DNA from: Phycisphaerae bacterium
Lineage (GTDB): Bacteria; Planctomycetota; Phycisphaerae; Phycisphaerales; SM1A02
Direction: 5' to 3'
DNA length: 53,389 nt
NCBI GenBank assembly: GCA_002705085.1
Contig: PAHO01000038.1
Location: 1 to 53,389, forward strand
Positions 8,681 through 19,828 of the stretch are shown in pieces. The stretch's first letter is position 1. The number at the start of each line of letters is the position of its first letter. The position numbers and the translations under genes are program-made. The notes beneath the pieces are model-generated. The model was not told the DNA's origin, did not search any database, and saw only the letters and a list, made by a program, of their open reading frames with translations.

Positions 8681-8720
8681 AAAAAAAGCGCCGCCCGAGT
8701 CGGAGTGTCGGACGGCGCTT
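8681..8720 (-). terminator. Rho-independent terminator downstream of nuoH
   Basis: On the minus strand an 8-bp stem (AAGCGCCG with CGGCGCTT) extended by four pairs after one mismatch is followed directly by seven U residues (A-run at 8681-8687 on the plus strand). It lies about 80 bases past the nuoH stop. Confidence 0.8.
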
Positions 8721-8798
8721 GTGCGAAGGCAAAAATTTGGTTCGTGAATTCTAAAGGGAAGAACGCAGAAGACGCAAGTGATTTTCAATCTTTCCTGG

Positions 8799-10034
8799 TC
8801 AAGCGGACACAGGAGAGAACCGACTTCCAATCATTCCAATTCGTCGATTGGTTTCATCTTGGGGCAAGAAGGGGCGGCCCAGCAGCACCAGGACAATGGA
8901 AGCCACTCCACCAACGAACATAAACTCTTGCATGCCAAAATAGACCACGGCACTGGTGACCAACAAGCAAACCAAACTGGCGGGGATCAGGCCTTCCCAG
9001 GCCAACCGCATCAGTTGATCAAAGCGGAAGCGAGGCAATGTCCAGCGCACCATCATGGTCAGCGCGACCATCAAAACAACTTTGCCCATCAGGACGCCAA
9101 ATTGCACCAACGGCAAGAGGATTCCACCCCATACCCCCCAACTGGCCGGGTTGATGTCGGGCAGATCTGGACCAAATGGAAGCGGATTGACCGACCAGCC
9201 GCCCATGAAGATGACCGCGAAGAATGCAGATCCCACGAAGACATGGATGTACTCGGCCAAGAAGAATGAAGCCCACTTCATGGAGGAATATTCGGTGTGC
9301 CACCCACCCACCAATTCACTCTCCGCTTCCGCCAAGTCAAATGGCGCCCGGTTGGCTTCGGCGAGCATGCAGATGTAGAACATGATGGCGGGCAGAGGCA
9401 TGTGCAGCAGGAACCACCCGTGGTCTGTTTGTTGACGAATCACTTCATCCATACGCAAGGTGCCAGCCGTCAACACCACACACAGCAGGCAGATTCCCAT
9501 GGGGATCTCGTACGAAATCATTTGGGCCCCCGCACGCAATCCTCCAAAGAAGGAGTACTTGCTGTTCGATGCCCAGCCACCAAGGGTGACGCCATACACC
9601 CCAAGCGAAGCTGACGCGAGGAGGAACACAATGCCAAGATTGAAGTCGGCGCCTTGCAGGCGAACCACACCTTCAAGACCAAACGCCGAAAGATCCAATC
9701 CGCCCGCCCACGGAATGGCCGCAATCCCGACCATGGCTGGAATCACCGACAAGAAAGGCGCAATGGAGAACAAAGCCACATCCACACCACGGGGACGGAA
9801 TTCCTCTTTCGTGATGAGCTTCAAACCATCCGCAATGGGTTGAAGCAAACCGAAGGGGCCCACTCGGTTCGGGCCCACACGATCCTGCACCCAAGCCGAC
9901 AACTTCCGTTCAAGCCAGATGCCATAGGCCGCCGCGCCGAGCGCGACGTGCAACACAATCACAATGACAACGGCCGACACCATCAACTGCGGAGTCAACC
10001 ATGCTGGAAGTGCGATGGGAAGCAAGTCGGTCAT
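8799..10034 (-). CDS. nuoH: NADH-quinone oxidoreductase subunit H
   Basis: A 411-residue, eight-helix membrane subunit of respiratory complex I that joins the quinone site to the proton-pumping arm. Diagnostic stretches include ERKLSAWVQDRVGPNRVGP near the N terminus, LITKEEFRPRG, and the acidic loop FDLAEAESELVGGWHTEYS used in quinone chemistry. An in-frame TTG two codons upstream is possible, but ATG 10032-10034 is preferred. On the minus strand TACAAT ends eight bases before that ATG. No other nuo gene is in the window, so the complex I genes are scattered or this is a separate copy. Its own terminator follows, suggesting a single-gene transcript. Confidence 0.95.
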   Translation of the reverse strand: MTDLLPIALPAWLTPQLMVSAVVIVIVLHVALGAAAYGIWLERKLSAWVQDRVGPNRVGPFGLLQPIADGLKLITKEEFRPRGVDVALFSIAPFLSVIPAMVGIAAIPWAGGLDLSAFGLEGVVRLQGADFNLGIVFLLASASLGVYGVTLGGWASNSKYSFFGGLRAGAQMISYEIPMGICLLCVVLTAGTLRMDEVIRQQTDHGWFLLHMPLPAIMFYICMLAEANRAPFDLAEAESELVGGWHTEYSSMKWASFFLAEYIHVFVGSAFFAVIFMGGWSVNPLPFGPDLPDINPASWGVWGGILLPLVQFGVLMGKVVLMVALTMMVRWTLPRFRFDQLMRLAWEGLIPASLVCLLVTSAVVYFGMQEFMFVGGVASIVLVLLGRPFLPQDETNRRIGMIGSRFSPVSA

Positions 10035-10079
10035 GGGCAATCATTGTAGGTTCCCACCGGCATTTTGCCCAAAGTCGGA

Positions 10080-13526
<3,447 letters not shown>

Positions 13527-13636
13527 CGGTCCAGTTCCTCCACCGCCCGACCTCAGGGCAAACTTGGCGAAGAATACCTACTCCGGGAAGATCCTGTGGT
13601 TGACGTGAGACAATTCGTGAGAGATGGTGCTCTTCC

Positions 13637-14428
13637 GTGTCAACGCCTTTGACCATTCTGATTCTGTTCGCTGGTGGCATGCTGATGACGGCCGGACTCC
13701 ACTGGTGCTGCCTTCGAGCCCTCCCCGGTGAATCCGCCGCCCGTGGGGGTCTGAAGCTGGTGGCCATGGCGTACTGCCGTTTGGTGCATCGCCTCAAAAT
13801 CACCGGGCGTGAAAACATCCCTAAGGACCTCTCAGGGCCCTTGGTGGTGATCTCCAACCACACCGGCGGCTTGGACCCCGTCTTTCTGCAAATGGGGATT
13901 CAACGGCCCTGGATCCGCTGGATGATGGCGGATGACATGCGGATGCCATTGTTGGAGCCGTTTCTGAACTGGATGGACAACATCTGGGTGGACCGATTCC
14001 ACCCCTCACCCCATGCCCTGATCTCGGCCGTTCGCCATCTGCGGGCCGGAGGGGCAATCGGCATTTTCCCGGAGGGCCGAGTCCCCGAACCCCCCCACGA
14101 AATCCGACCCTTCCTTCCTGGGCTTGGTCACATGGTCGTCAAATCAAAGGCCAGAGTTCTGGTCGCCATTGTGGATGGAACACCCCACACCCATGAATTG
14201 GGTGTGGATTTGTTCACCCGCTCCCACTCGACCCTCCACATGGTTGAGGTCATGGACTTTGGGCCCACGGCCACGCCAGATGCGGTCTCCGATGCGGTGC
14301 GGGCGAAATTGGTGGAAGCCACGGGCTGGCCGACCAACGACGTGCTCCAAGTGGCCATGGCTGGTCCAAATGGGATCCGATCGGCCCCGGGGCAAACCGG
14401 TTCGGGTGCAGTAGGATCAGGGGTGTGA
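13637..14428 (+). CDS. 1-acyl-sn-glycerol-3-phosphate acyltransferase (PlsC family)
   Basis: A 263-residue PlsC-family acyltransferase. The catalytic HX4D motif is HTGGLD at about 75-80, and the glycerol-phosphate-binding FPEGR is at about 144-148. An N-terminal hydrophobic helix (about 5-25) would hold it on the inner membrane, where the family adds the second acyl chain to lysophosphatidic acid. The start is GTG 13637. The stop TGA overlaps the GTG of ruvA (GTGA at 14425-14428), so the two are translated together although unrelated in function. Confidence 0.85.
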   Translation: MSTPLTILILFAGGMLMTAGLHWCCLRALPGESAARGGLKLVAMAYCRLVHRLKITGRENIPKDLSGPLVVISNHTGGLDPVFLQMGIQRPWIRWMMADDMRMPLLEPFLNWMDNIWVDRFHPSPHALISAVRHLRAGGAIGIFPEGRVPEPPHEIRPFLPGLGHMVVKSKARVLVAIVDGTPHTHELGVDLFTRSHSTLHMVEVMDFGPTATPDAVSDAVRAKLVEATGWPTNDVLQVAMAGPNGIRSAPGQTGSGAVGSGV

Positions 14429-15054
14429 TCGATCGCATCCGCGGCAAACTTCTCAGTGTTGAACCCGATCGGCTGGTTCTGGAATGTGGACCCATCGATG
14501 TGGAAGTGGCCATTCCAGCCTGCGATGTGCAGCAACTCCAAACACAAGTTGGAGCCATGCTGAGTTTGCACACCGTGTTCCAGATTGATTCTCCGGTCAA
14601 TGGCACTGTGGCCACCCCAAAGTTGATCGGCTTCGTCGAAGCATCAACGCGGTCGTTTTACCGCGCGCTGGTCGGGGTGAAAGGCATGGGCGGACGGAAG
14701 GCCCTTCGGGCGCTGGCCCAACCCACCCAGGACATTGCCGCCGCCATTTTGGGCAATGACATCAAAGCGCTGACCAAGTTGCCTGAAGTCGGCAAAAAGA
14801 CCGCCGAAACCATCGCCCGGGAACTGCAAGACATTGCCCCGTCGTTTGCCGGAAATGCTCCGGTCGCTTGCACCATGGTCGAACCACAGCCCACTTCGCC
14901 TTGGATCGATAACGCGGTCTTGATCTTGGTAGAACTCGGGCTGAAGCCCGCTGATGCCCGAGAACGGGTACAGCGTGAAGCGACCAGCAACCCCTCTGAA
15001 GATGCTCAGGATTTGGTCCGTGCCGTCCTGGCCAACACCAACACATCCACCTGA
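14425..15054 (+). CDS. ruvA: Holliday junction DNA helicase subunit RuvA
   Basis: A 209-residue RuvA, the tetramer that binds four-way junctions and loads the RuvB motor. It starts MIDRIRGKLLSVEPDRLVLE, the OB-fold domain. Two helix-hairpin-helix segments follow (FYRALVGVKGMGGRKALRAL and LTKLPEVGKKTAETIARELQ), then the flexible link and the RuvB-contacting C-terminal domain (ILVELGLKPADARERVQR). GTG start in GTGA overlap with the acyltransferase. Neither ruvB nor ruvC is in the window, but ruvX lies 1.1 kb downstream in the same direction. Confidence 0.95.
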   Translation: MIDRIRGKLLSVEPDRLVLECGPIDVEVAIPACDVQQLQTQVGAMLSLHTVFQIDSPVNGTVATPKLIGFVEASTRSFYRALVGVKGMGGRKALRALAQPTQDIAAAILGNDIKALTKLPEVGKKTAETIARELQDIAPSFAGNAPVACTMVEPQPTSPWIDNAVLILVELGLKPADARERVQREATSNPSEDAQDLVRAVLANTNTST

Positions 15055-15069
15055 TTCTGGAGACTCCAC

Positions 15070-16143
15070 GTGCAACATGCCGTCATCATGGCCGGAGGCA
15101 TCGGCTCAAGACTCTGGCCCCTCTCAAGAGCTGGTCGCCCCAAACAAATGTTGCCGTTGGCCCACGGGACCCCGCTCTTGCAGGCGGCATGGGACCGACT
15201 TGAGGGCGCTGTCCCCACCGAACGTCGCTGGGTGTGCACCGGCGCGGAATACGCCGAAGGGGTGCATCGCATCCTTCCGGATTTGGCGCCCGCCCGCCTG
15301 CTCGGAGAACCATCCCCACGTGACACTGTGAATGCCATCGCCTTCAGCGCGGCCACCATGCTGGCCCAAGATCCAGATGCGGTATTGGCAGTCCTCACGG
15401 CCGATCAAGTGATCGAACCCGCCGATACGTTTCAAAAAGGACTTGCCGACGCTTATGCCGCTGTCGAACGAGAACCCGAAGCGTTGTTGACTTTCGCCAT
15501 CGAGCCCACCTTTCCGGCCACCGGCTACGGATGGGTAGAACGCCGGGAAGAAATTGCCCCGGGGGTTTTCGCGGTCGATCGTTTTGTTGAAAAGCCGGAC
15601 TTGGCGACCGCAACGACCTTGCTGGCTGATGGTGGCTTTGGCTGGAACAGTGGCATGTTCGTTTTTCGCGCGGACACCTTCCTCTCCGCCATGCGAACGT
15701 ACTTCGGTGAAGGGGTGGACCGACTGCTCGACATCGGTAAGGGCTGGTCGGAAGGACGCGGCAACGAAGTGCTGGCGGAACATTGGGAGACCCTGCCCAA
15801 GAAGAGTGTTGACTATGCCGTAATGGAACCGGCCGCAGCCGGAGACCGATTCCCTGTGCGCACGGTTCCGCTTCCCGTGGCTTGGCACGATCTGGGAAGT
15901 TGGCCCAGCCTTGATCCCGTGCTGAACGTCGATGAATCTGGCAACCGAACGCAAGGTTTGGTCACCCACCTGGACTCCAAGAATTGCGTCTGCGTGAACG
16001 AAGACCAACACCACCGGATCACCACAATTGGCTGTGAAGATTTGGTGGTCGTGCACACCCCCCGTGCCACTTTGGTATGCCCTCGGGATGAAGCACAACG
16101 GGTCAAAGAGCTTCGCAACTTGCTTCCGGAGGAAGAACGCTGA
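15070..16143 (+). CDS. manC: Mannose-1-phosphate guanylyltransferase
   Basis: A 357-residue nucleotidyltransferase that makes GDP-mannose from mannose-1-phosphate and GTP for polysaccharide and glycoprotein synthesis. The signature AGGIGSRLWPLSRAGRPKQM begins at residue 8, the sugar-binding FVEKPD is near residue 176, and WNSGMFVF follows as in the family. It lacks the C-terminal cupin isomerase domain of bifunctional ManC/AlgA enzymes. The start is GTG 15070 with GGAG upstream. It sits 15 bases after ruvA and its stop overlaps the probable CTG start of ruvX. Confidence 0.9.
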   Translation: MQHAVIMAGGIGSRLWPLSRAGRPKQMLPLAHGTPLLQAAWDRLEGAVPTERRWVCTGAEYAEGVHRILPDLAPARLLGEPSPRDTVNAIAFSAATMLAQDPDAVLAVLTADQVIEPADTFQKGLADAYAAVEREPEALLTFAIEPTFPATGYGWVERREEIAPGVFAVDRFVEKPDLATATTLLADGGFGWNSGMFVFRADTFLSAMRTYFGEGVDRLLDIGKGWSEGRGNEVLAEHWETLPKKSVDYAVMEPAAAGDRFPVRTVPLPVAWHDLGSWPSLDPVLNVDESGNRTQGLVTHLDSKNCVCVNEDQHHRITTIGCEDLVVVHTPRATLVCPRDEAQRVKELRNLLPEEER

Positions 16144-16556
16144 GCGAACGCGTGCTGGGTATTGACTTGGGGGGCAAAAGAACGGGTCTGGCCTTTGCGG
16201 AAACCCTTTCAGGCTTGGTCATGCCCATCGAAGTTCTCCACGCGGGCGAAGGTCCCGCCCTTGATGCAGCACTGGACACCGCCATTCGAGAACACGGCCC
16301 CCATCGGCTGGTCATCGGACTCCCCCTCAACATGGATGGCACTGAAGGGCCGGCGGCGAAGAAAAGTCGAGCCATGGGTGAGGCCTTGCACCAACGGCAT
16401 GGCCTGCCGGTGGAGTACCAAGATGAAAGACTCACTTCATTTGCCGCCGAAGCAGATTTGGCCGAGCGAAAATTGAATCGCCGGGCGAAAAAAAATGTTG
16501 CCGATGCACACGCCGCCGCCGAAATTCTTCGTGATTGGCTGGCCGAGCAGTCCTGA
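16140..16556 (+). CDS. ruvX: Pre-16S rRNA nuclease / Holliday junction resolvase-like RuvX (YqgF), probable CTG start
   Basis: A 138-residue RNase H-fold protein of the YqgF family, which trims the 5' end of 16S rRNA. The catalytic GIDLGGKRTG is near the N terminus, with VIGLPLNMDGTEG, YQDERLTS and a final DAHAAAEIL segment. Family members begin a few residues before RVLGIDLG. Here the frame offers GTG 16152, which would remove SER, or CTG 16140, which overlaps the manC stop as CTGA and gives MSERVLGIDLGG and a total of 138 residues, the length of E. coli YqgF. I favour CTG 16140; GTG 16152 is the conventional alternative. Confidence 0.85.
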   Translation: MSERVLGIDLGGKRTGLAFAETLSGLVMPIEVLHAGEGPALDAALDTAIREHGPHRLVIGLPLNMDGTEGPAAKKSRAMGEALHQRHGLPVEYQDERLTSFAAEADLAERKLNRRAKKNVADAHAAAEILRDWLAEQS

Positions 16557-17267
16557 TCAAGAGGAAGGCGCTTCGGTGAACGCGGACGCATCCACGTAGA
16601 ACAGTCGGACGCCTTCTTGCGGATTGGGACGCACCAAGGCCAACGCTTCACCAGCCCCCACCCGGTTCAGCACCGGAGCAACATGCTCCGAACCAAACCC
16701 GGCGATCGCCTGCATTCTGGCCCGCACCAAGGCGCCGAAGCCCAAGGCCAAGCCAACCGAAGTGTTGATGGCTCCCGGCGCATCGATGTCCGCACCGGGC
16801 AAAGCTCCGTCCTCCCGCACCGGGAGAAGCACAAAATCCAAGCGATCTTGGCCGGCTTCGCGGAAAGCGAAATTTTCTCGCAGTTCAGAATCAAAGGCCT
16901 CGGGCTCTTGACCTCGAAACGGGTGCCATTGCTCACGCGGCAAGTCGGTGTGGTCATGCAACCAACCGCCAATCAAATCTGCGGCAGGTTCACCATCGCC
17001 ATACGCATCGATCATCCAAAGATGCGTCTTTCGCCAAGGCAACATCCGAAACAACGGATCCACCAACAACCTACGGTACAACGGTCCAAAGCAAGCATCA
17101 CCCGGCAAGGCCATGTGAAAATCACCAAAAGCCCGAACGCAGCAATCCGCTTGGTGGCGCAAGTCGGTCAACAATCGCTCCGCAGCCACGTCGGCATCGG
17201 GACACACTTCAACCTGTCCCGGCAACTCCGGAAGCTCAGGTGCTGGATCAGAAAGGCCGTAGACCAT
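16557..17267 (-). CDS. 6-phosphogluconolactonase-family protein, catalytic motif degraded
   Basis: A 236-residue protein, normal for 6-phosphogluconolactonases of the pentose phosphate pathway. The order of elements is right: an N-terminal PDADVAAERL helix, then DFHMALPGDACFGPLY where the family has the sugar-phosphate loop SGGSTP, and then DFVLLPVREDGALPG where it has a GxGxDGHTASLFPG motif. The catalytic histidine of DGHT is replaced (DGAL). It may be a pseudoenzyme or act on another substrate. ATG 17265-17267 is chosen for length and because a TACGAT box ends six bases before it; the frame is open further upstream to overlap the divergent gene. Confidence 0.6.
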   Translation of the reverse strand: MVYGLSDPAPELPELPGQVEVCPDADVAAERLLTDLRHQADCCVRAFGDFHMALPGDACFGPLYRRLLVDPLFRMLPWRKTHLWMIDAYGDGEPAADLIGGWLHDHTDLPREQWHPFRGQEPEAFDSELRENFAFREAGQDRLDFVLLPVREDGALPGADIDAPGAINTSVGLALGFGALVRARMQAIAGFGSEHVAPVLNRVGAGEALALVRPNPQEGVRLFYVDASAFTEAPSS

Positions 17268-17273
17268 GTCTTG

Positions 17274-17303
17274 ATCGTATTCGCCAAGGAACTCAGCGGA
17301 CAA
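17274..17303 (-). promoter_or_regulatory. Putative promoter of the lactonase-family gene
   Basis: On the minus strand TTGTCC (17298-17303), an 18-base spacer and TACGAT (17274-17279), followed by six bases and then ATG 17267. The geometry is that of a sigma70-like promoter with a leaderless transcript. Confidence 0.45.
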
Positions 17304-17329
17304 CCAATCGCACTGAATCACCGCGCCCG

Positions 17330-17335
17330 TACACT
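17330..17335 (+). promoter_or_regulatory. Putative -10 box of the squalene-cyclase-repeat gene (leaderless)
   Basis: TACACT followed by six bases (CAACCC) and ATG 17342. No Shine-Dalgarno is present in the 20 bases before the ATG. No clear -35. Confidence 0.45.
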
Positions 17336-17341
17336 CAACCC

Positions 17342-18490
17342 ATGATTGGACTCCTGTGCTCTGTACTGACGTTCCACGGCCCCCTTTCGGAAGAAGCCCA
17401 AACGGCGATCCGATCCTCAATCCAGCGCGGCCTTGAATCGCTGGAAGCCACCGCTGACCCCAAAGGGGGGTGGCTCCGCGGCACCGAAGAGCCAGTGGGG
17501 CGCCCCCCGGAAATACCCATCGCCGTCAGCGCCTTGGTCCTCAAAGGGGTCGCCCAGTTTGACCGAACACTGCTCGACCGGCCCGCCTTTCTGAAGGCAC
17601 GAGCTCTCATCGACGCTGCACTCCGAGAGGACGGCGCGTTTGAGGGTGGCCTTGTCACCAACTATGTCACCAGTTGTGTGGTCTCAGCCTTGGCGGTCAT
17701 CGAAGGACCGGAAGATCCACGGGTCCAAGGGGGCGTCGTATGGCTGAAATCTGCCCAGTGGGACCATGGCGAAGGGCACACTCCAGAATCCAATTGGTAC
17801 GGGGGCGCGGGATACGGCAAGCACCAAAGACCAGATCTCTCCAACACACAGACCATGCTTGATGCCCTCCGTGATGCTGGCGTACCACCGGAAGACGAAG
17901 CGTTTCAAAGAGCCGTGGCCTTCATCACCCGGGCTCAAAATCGATCGGCCAGCAACCCGGCGGCGTGGTCCGGAGATGACGGCGGATTTGTCTACACCCC
18001 CGCTGGCGATGGCGAATCCAAAGTCGAAAGCAAGGCCGGCTCCCTACGCTCCTACGGCTCGATGACTTACGCCGGTTTCAAAAGTTTGTTGTACGCCGGT
18101 TTGAATGATGAAGACCCCCGGGTCAAAGCCGCTCTTGACTGGCTGCGTCGACACTGGACCTTGGACGAAAATCCTGGGTTAGGAGGCCAAGGATATTTCT
18201 ACTACCTGCATGTGATGAGCCGGGCCCTGCGGGCCTTTGGACAAGAGAGCATCACGGATGAAAGTGGAAAGATCCACGATTGGCGGCGTGAACTGGCCGA
18301 GCGCTTGCTTGCTTTGCAGCAGCCCGATGGCTCATGGGTGAATCAAACTTCAGACCGCTGGCTGGAAGGCGAGTCGTGTTTGGCGACGGCTTATGCGGTG
18401 CTGGCGCTCGAAGAAGTCATGGCTTCAGGTGTGGCTTTGCCATCGGTGGTGGATCCCGAAACCGAAGGATCATCGTCGAGCTCCGACTGA
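17342..18490 (+). CDS. Prenyltransferase/squalene-oxidase-repeat protein, probably exported
   Basis: A 382-residue protein of (alpha/alpha)6-barrel repeats. Repeats of the QW type appear as GGWLRG, ESNWYGGAGYG, the DDGGFVYTP stretch, GGQGYFYYL and LLALQQPDGSWVN. They belong to the squalene/oxidosqualene cyclase and protein prenyltransferase beta-repeat superfamily. The catalytic DXDD of squalene-hopene cyclase is not present and the protein is about half that length, so it is unlikely to cyclise squalene. A short hydrophobic N terminus (MIGLLCSVLTFHGPLS) may be a signal peptide. Such stand-alone repeat proteins are common in Planctomycetota, with unknown role. Its last 100 bases overlap ctaA on the opposite strand. 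Confidence 0.7.
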   Translation: MIGLLCSVLTFHGPLSEEAQTAIRSSIQRGLESLEATADPKGGWLRGTEEPVGRPPEIPIAVSALVLKGVAQFDRTLLDRPAFLKARALIDAALREDGAFEGGLVTNYVTSCVVSALAVIEGPEDPRVQGGVVWLKSAQWDHGEGHTPESNWYGGAGYGKHQRPDLSNTQTMLDALRDAGVPPEDEAFQRAVAFITRAQNRSASNPAAWSGDDGGFVYTPAGDGESKVESKAGSLRSYGSMTYAGFKSLLYAGLNDEDPRVKAALDWLRRHWTLDENPGLGGQGYFYYLHVMSRALRAFGQESITDESGKIHDWRRELAERLLALQQPDGSWVNQTSDRWLEGESCLATAYAVLALEEVMASGVALPSVVDPETEGSSSSSD

Positions 18491-19797
18491 CCGTGCCGCT
18501 CGATCCGGCGAGCGGCTTGATCGGCCAGCACCGAAGCGGCAGCGATGGTGATGCTCAGGGAAAGGAAGATGGCGCCATTGGCTTGGTGAGCGGTGGCAAG
18601 CAAAATGGCCACCGGCTGTTCACTGCTCTGGGCGCCTCCCATGACCGCAAACAACGCAGCCACGCCCAACAAGAACTGGACACCGGTAACCACCACCAAA
18701 CCAAAGCCCAATGTGCGAAGCAAGGGCGGCACACCAAAGCGGCTTTGGGTCATGGTGCCCACCGCGATGGCCAGACCTGCCACCACAAAGGCCCAAGAAG
18801 TGTGGGCGACGGCCAAGGTGGTAAAGCCGGTCTCACCCAGAGATTGATAGTGACGATATGCCGCCCCCAAGATCAGTTGCATGGCACCTGCCGCCACGAG
18901 AACAACTGGCAACAACGCCCCGCTTGCTCGTCCAGATCCGCTCCGCTTCCAAGCGGGGCTACGCAACAACCATAAGGTTGCGGTGGCGCCAAGAATAATT
19001 TGAGCAAGCACACCATGGGCGATCGCCCAGCGAAGGTTCGCGGCTTCGTTGATCAATGGAACTTCTTCGAGCGTGAAGCGTCCCGTGACCCGAAGTCCAC
19101 CCATGATCCCTTGAAAACACACCAAGATGAAAATGACCACCGCAAACCGGCGCACCGCTGGTCGCGCGTCGCCACGCCAAACCAAAATCATGTGCAACAG
19201 TGCGGTCAAACCCACCAACGATCCGTACAACCGGTGAGCATGCTCAAAGTAGATGCCACCGGTCATGCGTGACAAGGGATAGAGGAACATGTTGACCCCG
19301 TAGGAATTGGGCCAATCGGGAACGGCCAAACCGGTTTCGGTACTGGTCACCAAGCCGCCCGCAACCACCACCAACACAATGGCTGACGTCGTAGCCGCGG
19401 CCATCACTCCATGCCAGTCGGCGGCGGACCACCGAGAATGCCGAACTCCAAAAGCGCCCAATCGAGCCACCAAGGCATGCACCACAATCGAAGCGGGCAC
19501 CCACACGGCGGCTTCGACACCCAAGCGACCATCATCGCCGCCCAAAAGCGAACCCAACACCAACAGGTTGATCAAACCGGCCACCCCACCCGAAGCGGCG
19601 GCAACGGCGGGTGAAGCATGGCTGCCAACAAATCGCCCGGCACCGAGCAAGACGATCGTCAACCCCGCCAGCGTGGCTGGGCCAGGGAGCATGACACCGG
19701 GGAGGTGACTGAGGTAGCCGAACGCCCACATCGCGACGGTCGCAAGAACGCCGCCGGCAAGAATGGCCACCCGATCGATCCGATCTGCAAAAAGCAT
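18391..19797 (-). CDS. ctaA: Haem A synthase (COX15/CtaA family) with N-terminal membrane extension
   Basis: A 468-residue polytopic membrane protein that oxidises haem O to haem A for cytochrome c oxidase. The haem-binding histidines occur in the family contexts EHAHRLYGS (H186/H188), RWAIAHG, VAHTSWAF and TAHQANGAI, each in a separate helix, with VTSTETGLAVPDWP before the first. The first 125 residues form about three extra helices (FADRIDRVAILAGGV to VARLGAFGV) that typical CtaA lacks. ATG 19795-19797 is preferred over an in-frame TTG at 19803. It is divergent from ctaB across 31 bases, and its 3' end overlaps the neighbouring gene by 100 bases; the overlapped tail is low-complexity (SSSASTA). 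Confidence 0.9.
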   Translation of the reverse strand: MLFADRIDRVAILAGGVLATVAMWAFGYLSHLPGVMLPGPATLAGLTIVLLGAGRFVGSHASPAVAAASGGVAGLINLLVLGSLLGGDDGRLGVEAAVWVPASIVVHALVARLGAFGVRHSRWSAADWHGVMAAATTSAIVLVVVAGGLVTSTETGLAVPDWPNSYGVNMFLYPLSRMTGGIYFEHAHRLYGSLVGLTALLHMILVWRGDARPAVRRFAVVIFILVCFQGIMGGLRVTGRFTLEEVPLINEAANLRWAIAHGVLAQIILGATATLWLLRSPAWKRSGSGRASGALLPVVLVAAGAMQLILGAAYRHYQSLGETGFTTLAVAHTSWAFVVAGLAIAVGTMTQSRFGVPPLLRTLGFGLVVVTGVQFLLGVAALFAVMGGAQSSEQPVAILLATAHQANGAIFLSLSITIAAASVLADQAARRIERHGQSELDDDPSVSGSTTDGKATPEAMTSSSASTA

Positions 19798-19810
19798 CGT
19801 CAAGGTGGGC

Positions 19811-19817
19811 TAGTGTA
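19811..19817. promoter_or_regulatory. Symmetric -10-like element between ctaA and ctaB
   Basis: The heptamer TAGTGTA reads TAGTGT towards ctaB (12 bases before its ATG 19829) and TACACT towards ctaA (14 bases before its ATG 19797) on the other strand. With only 31 bases between the genes both promoters must overlap here. Confidence 0.35.
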
Positions 19818-19828
19818 CGCCTCGTTCC

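Noticed and set aside
8263-8682. 139-codon minus-strand frame upstream of radA
   Set aside because: Composition looks random and it crosses the terminator A-run; the shorter frame at 8361-8567 in a different phase has protein-like features.
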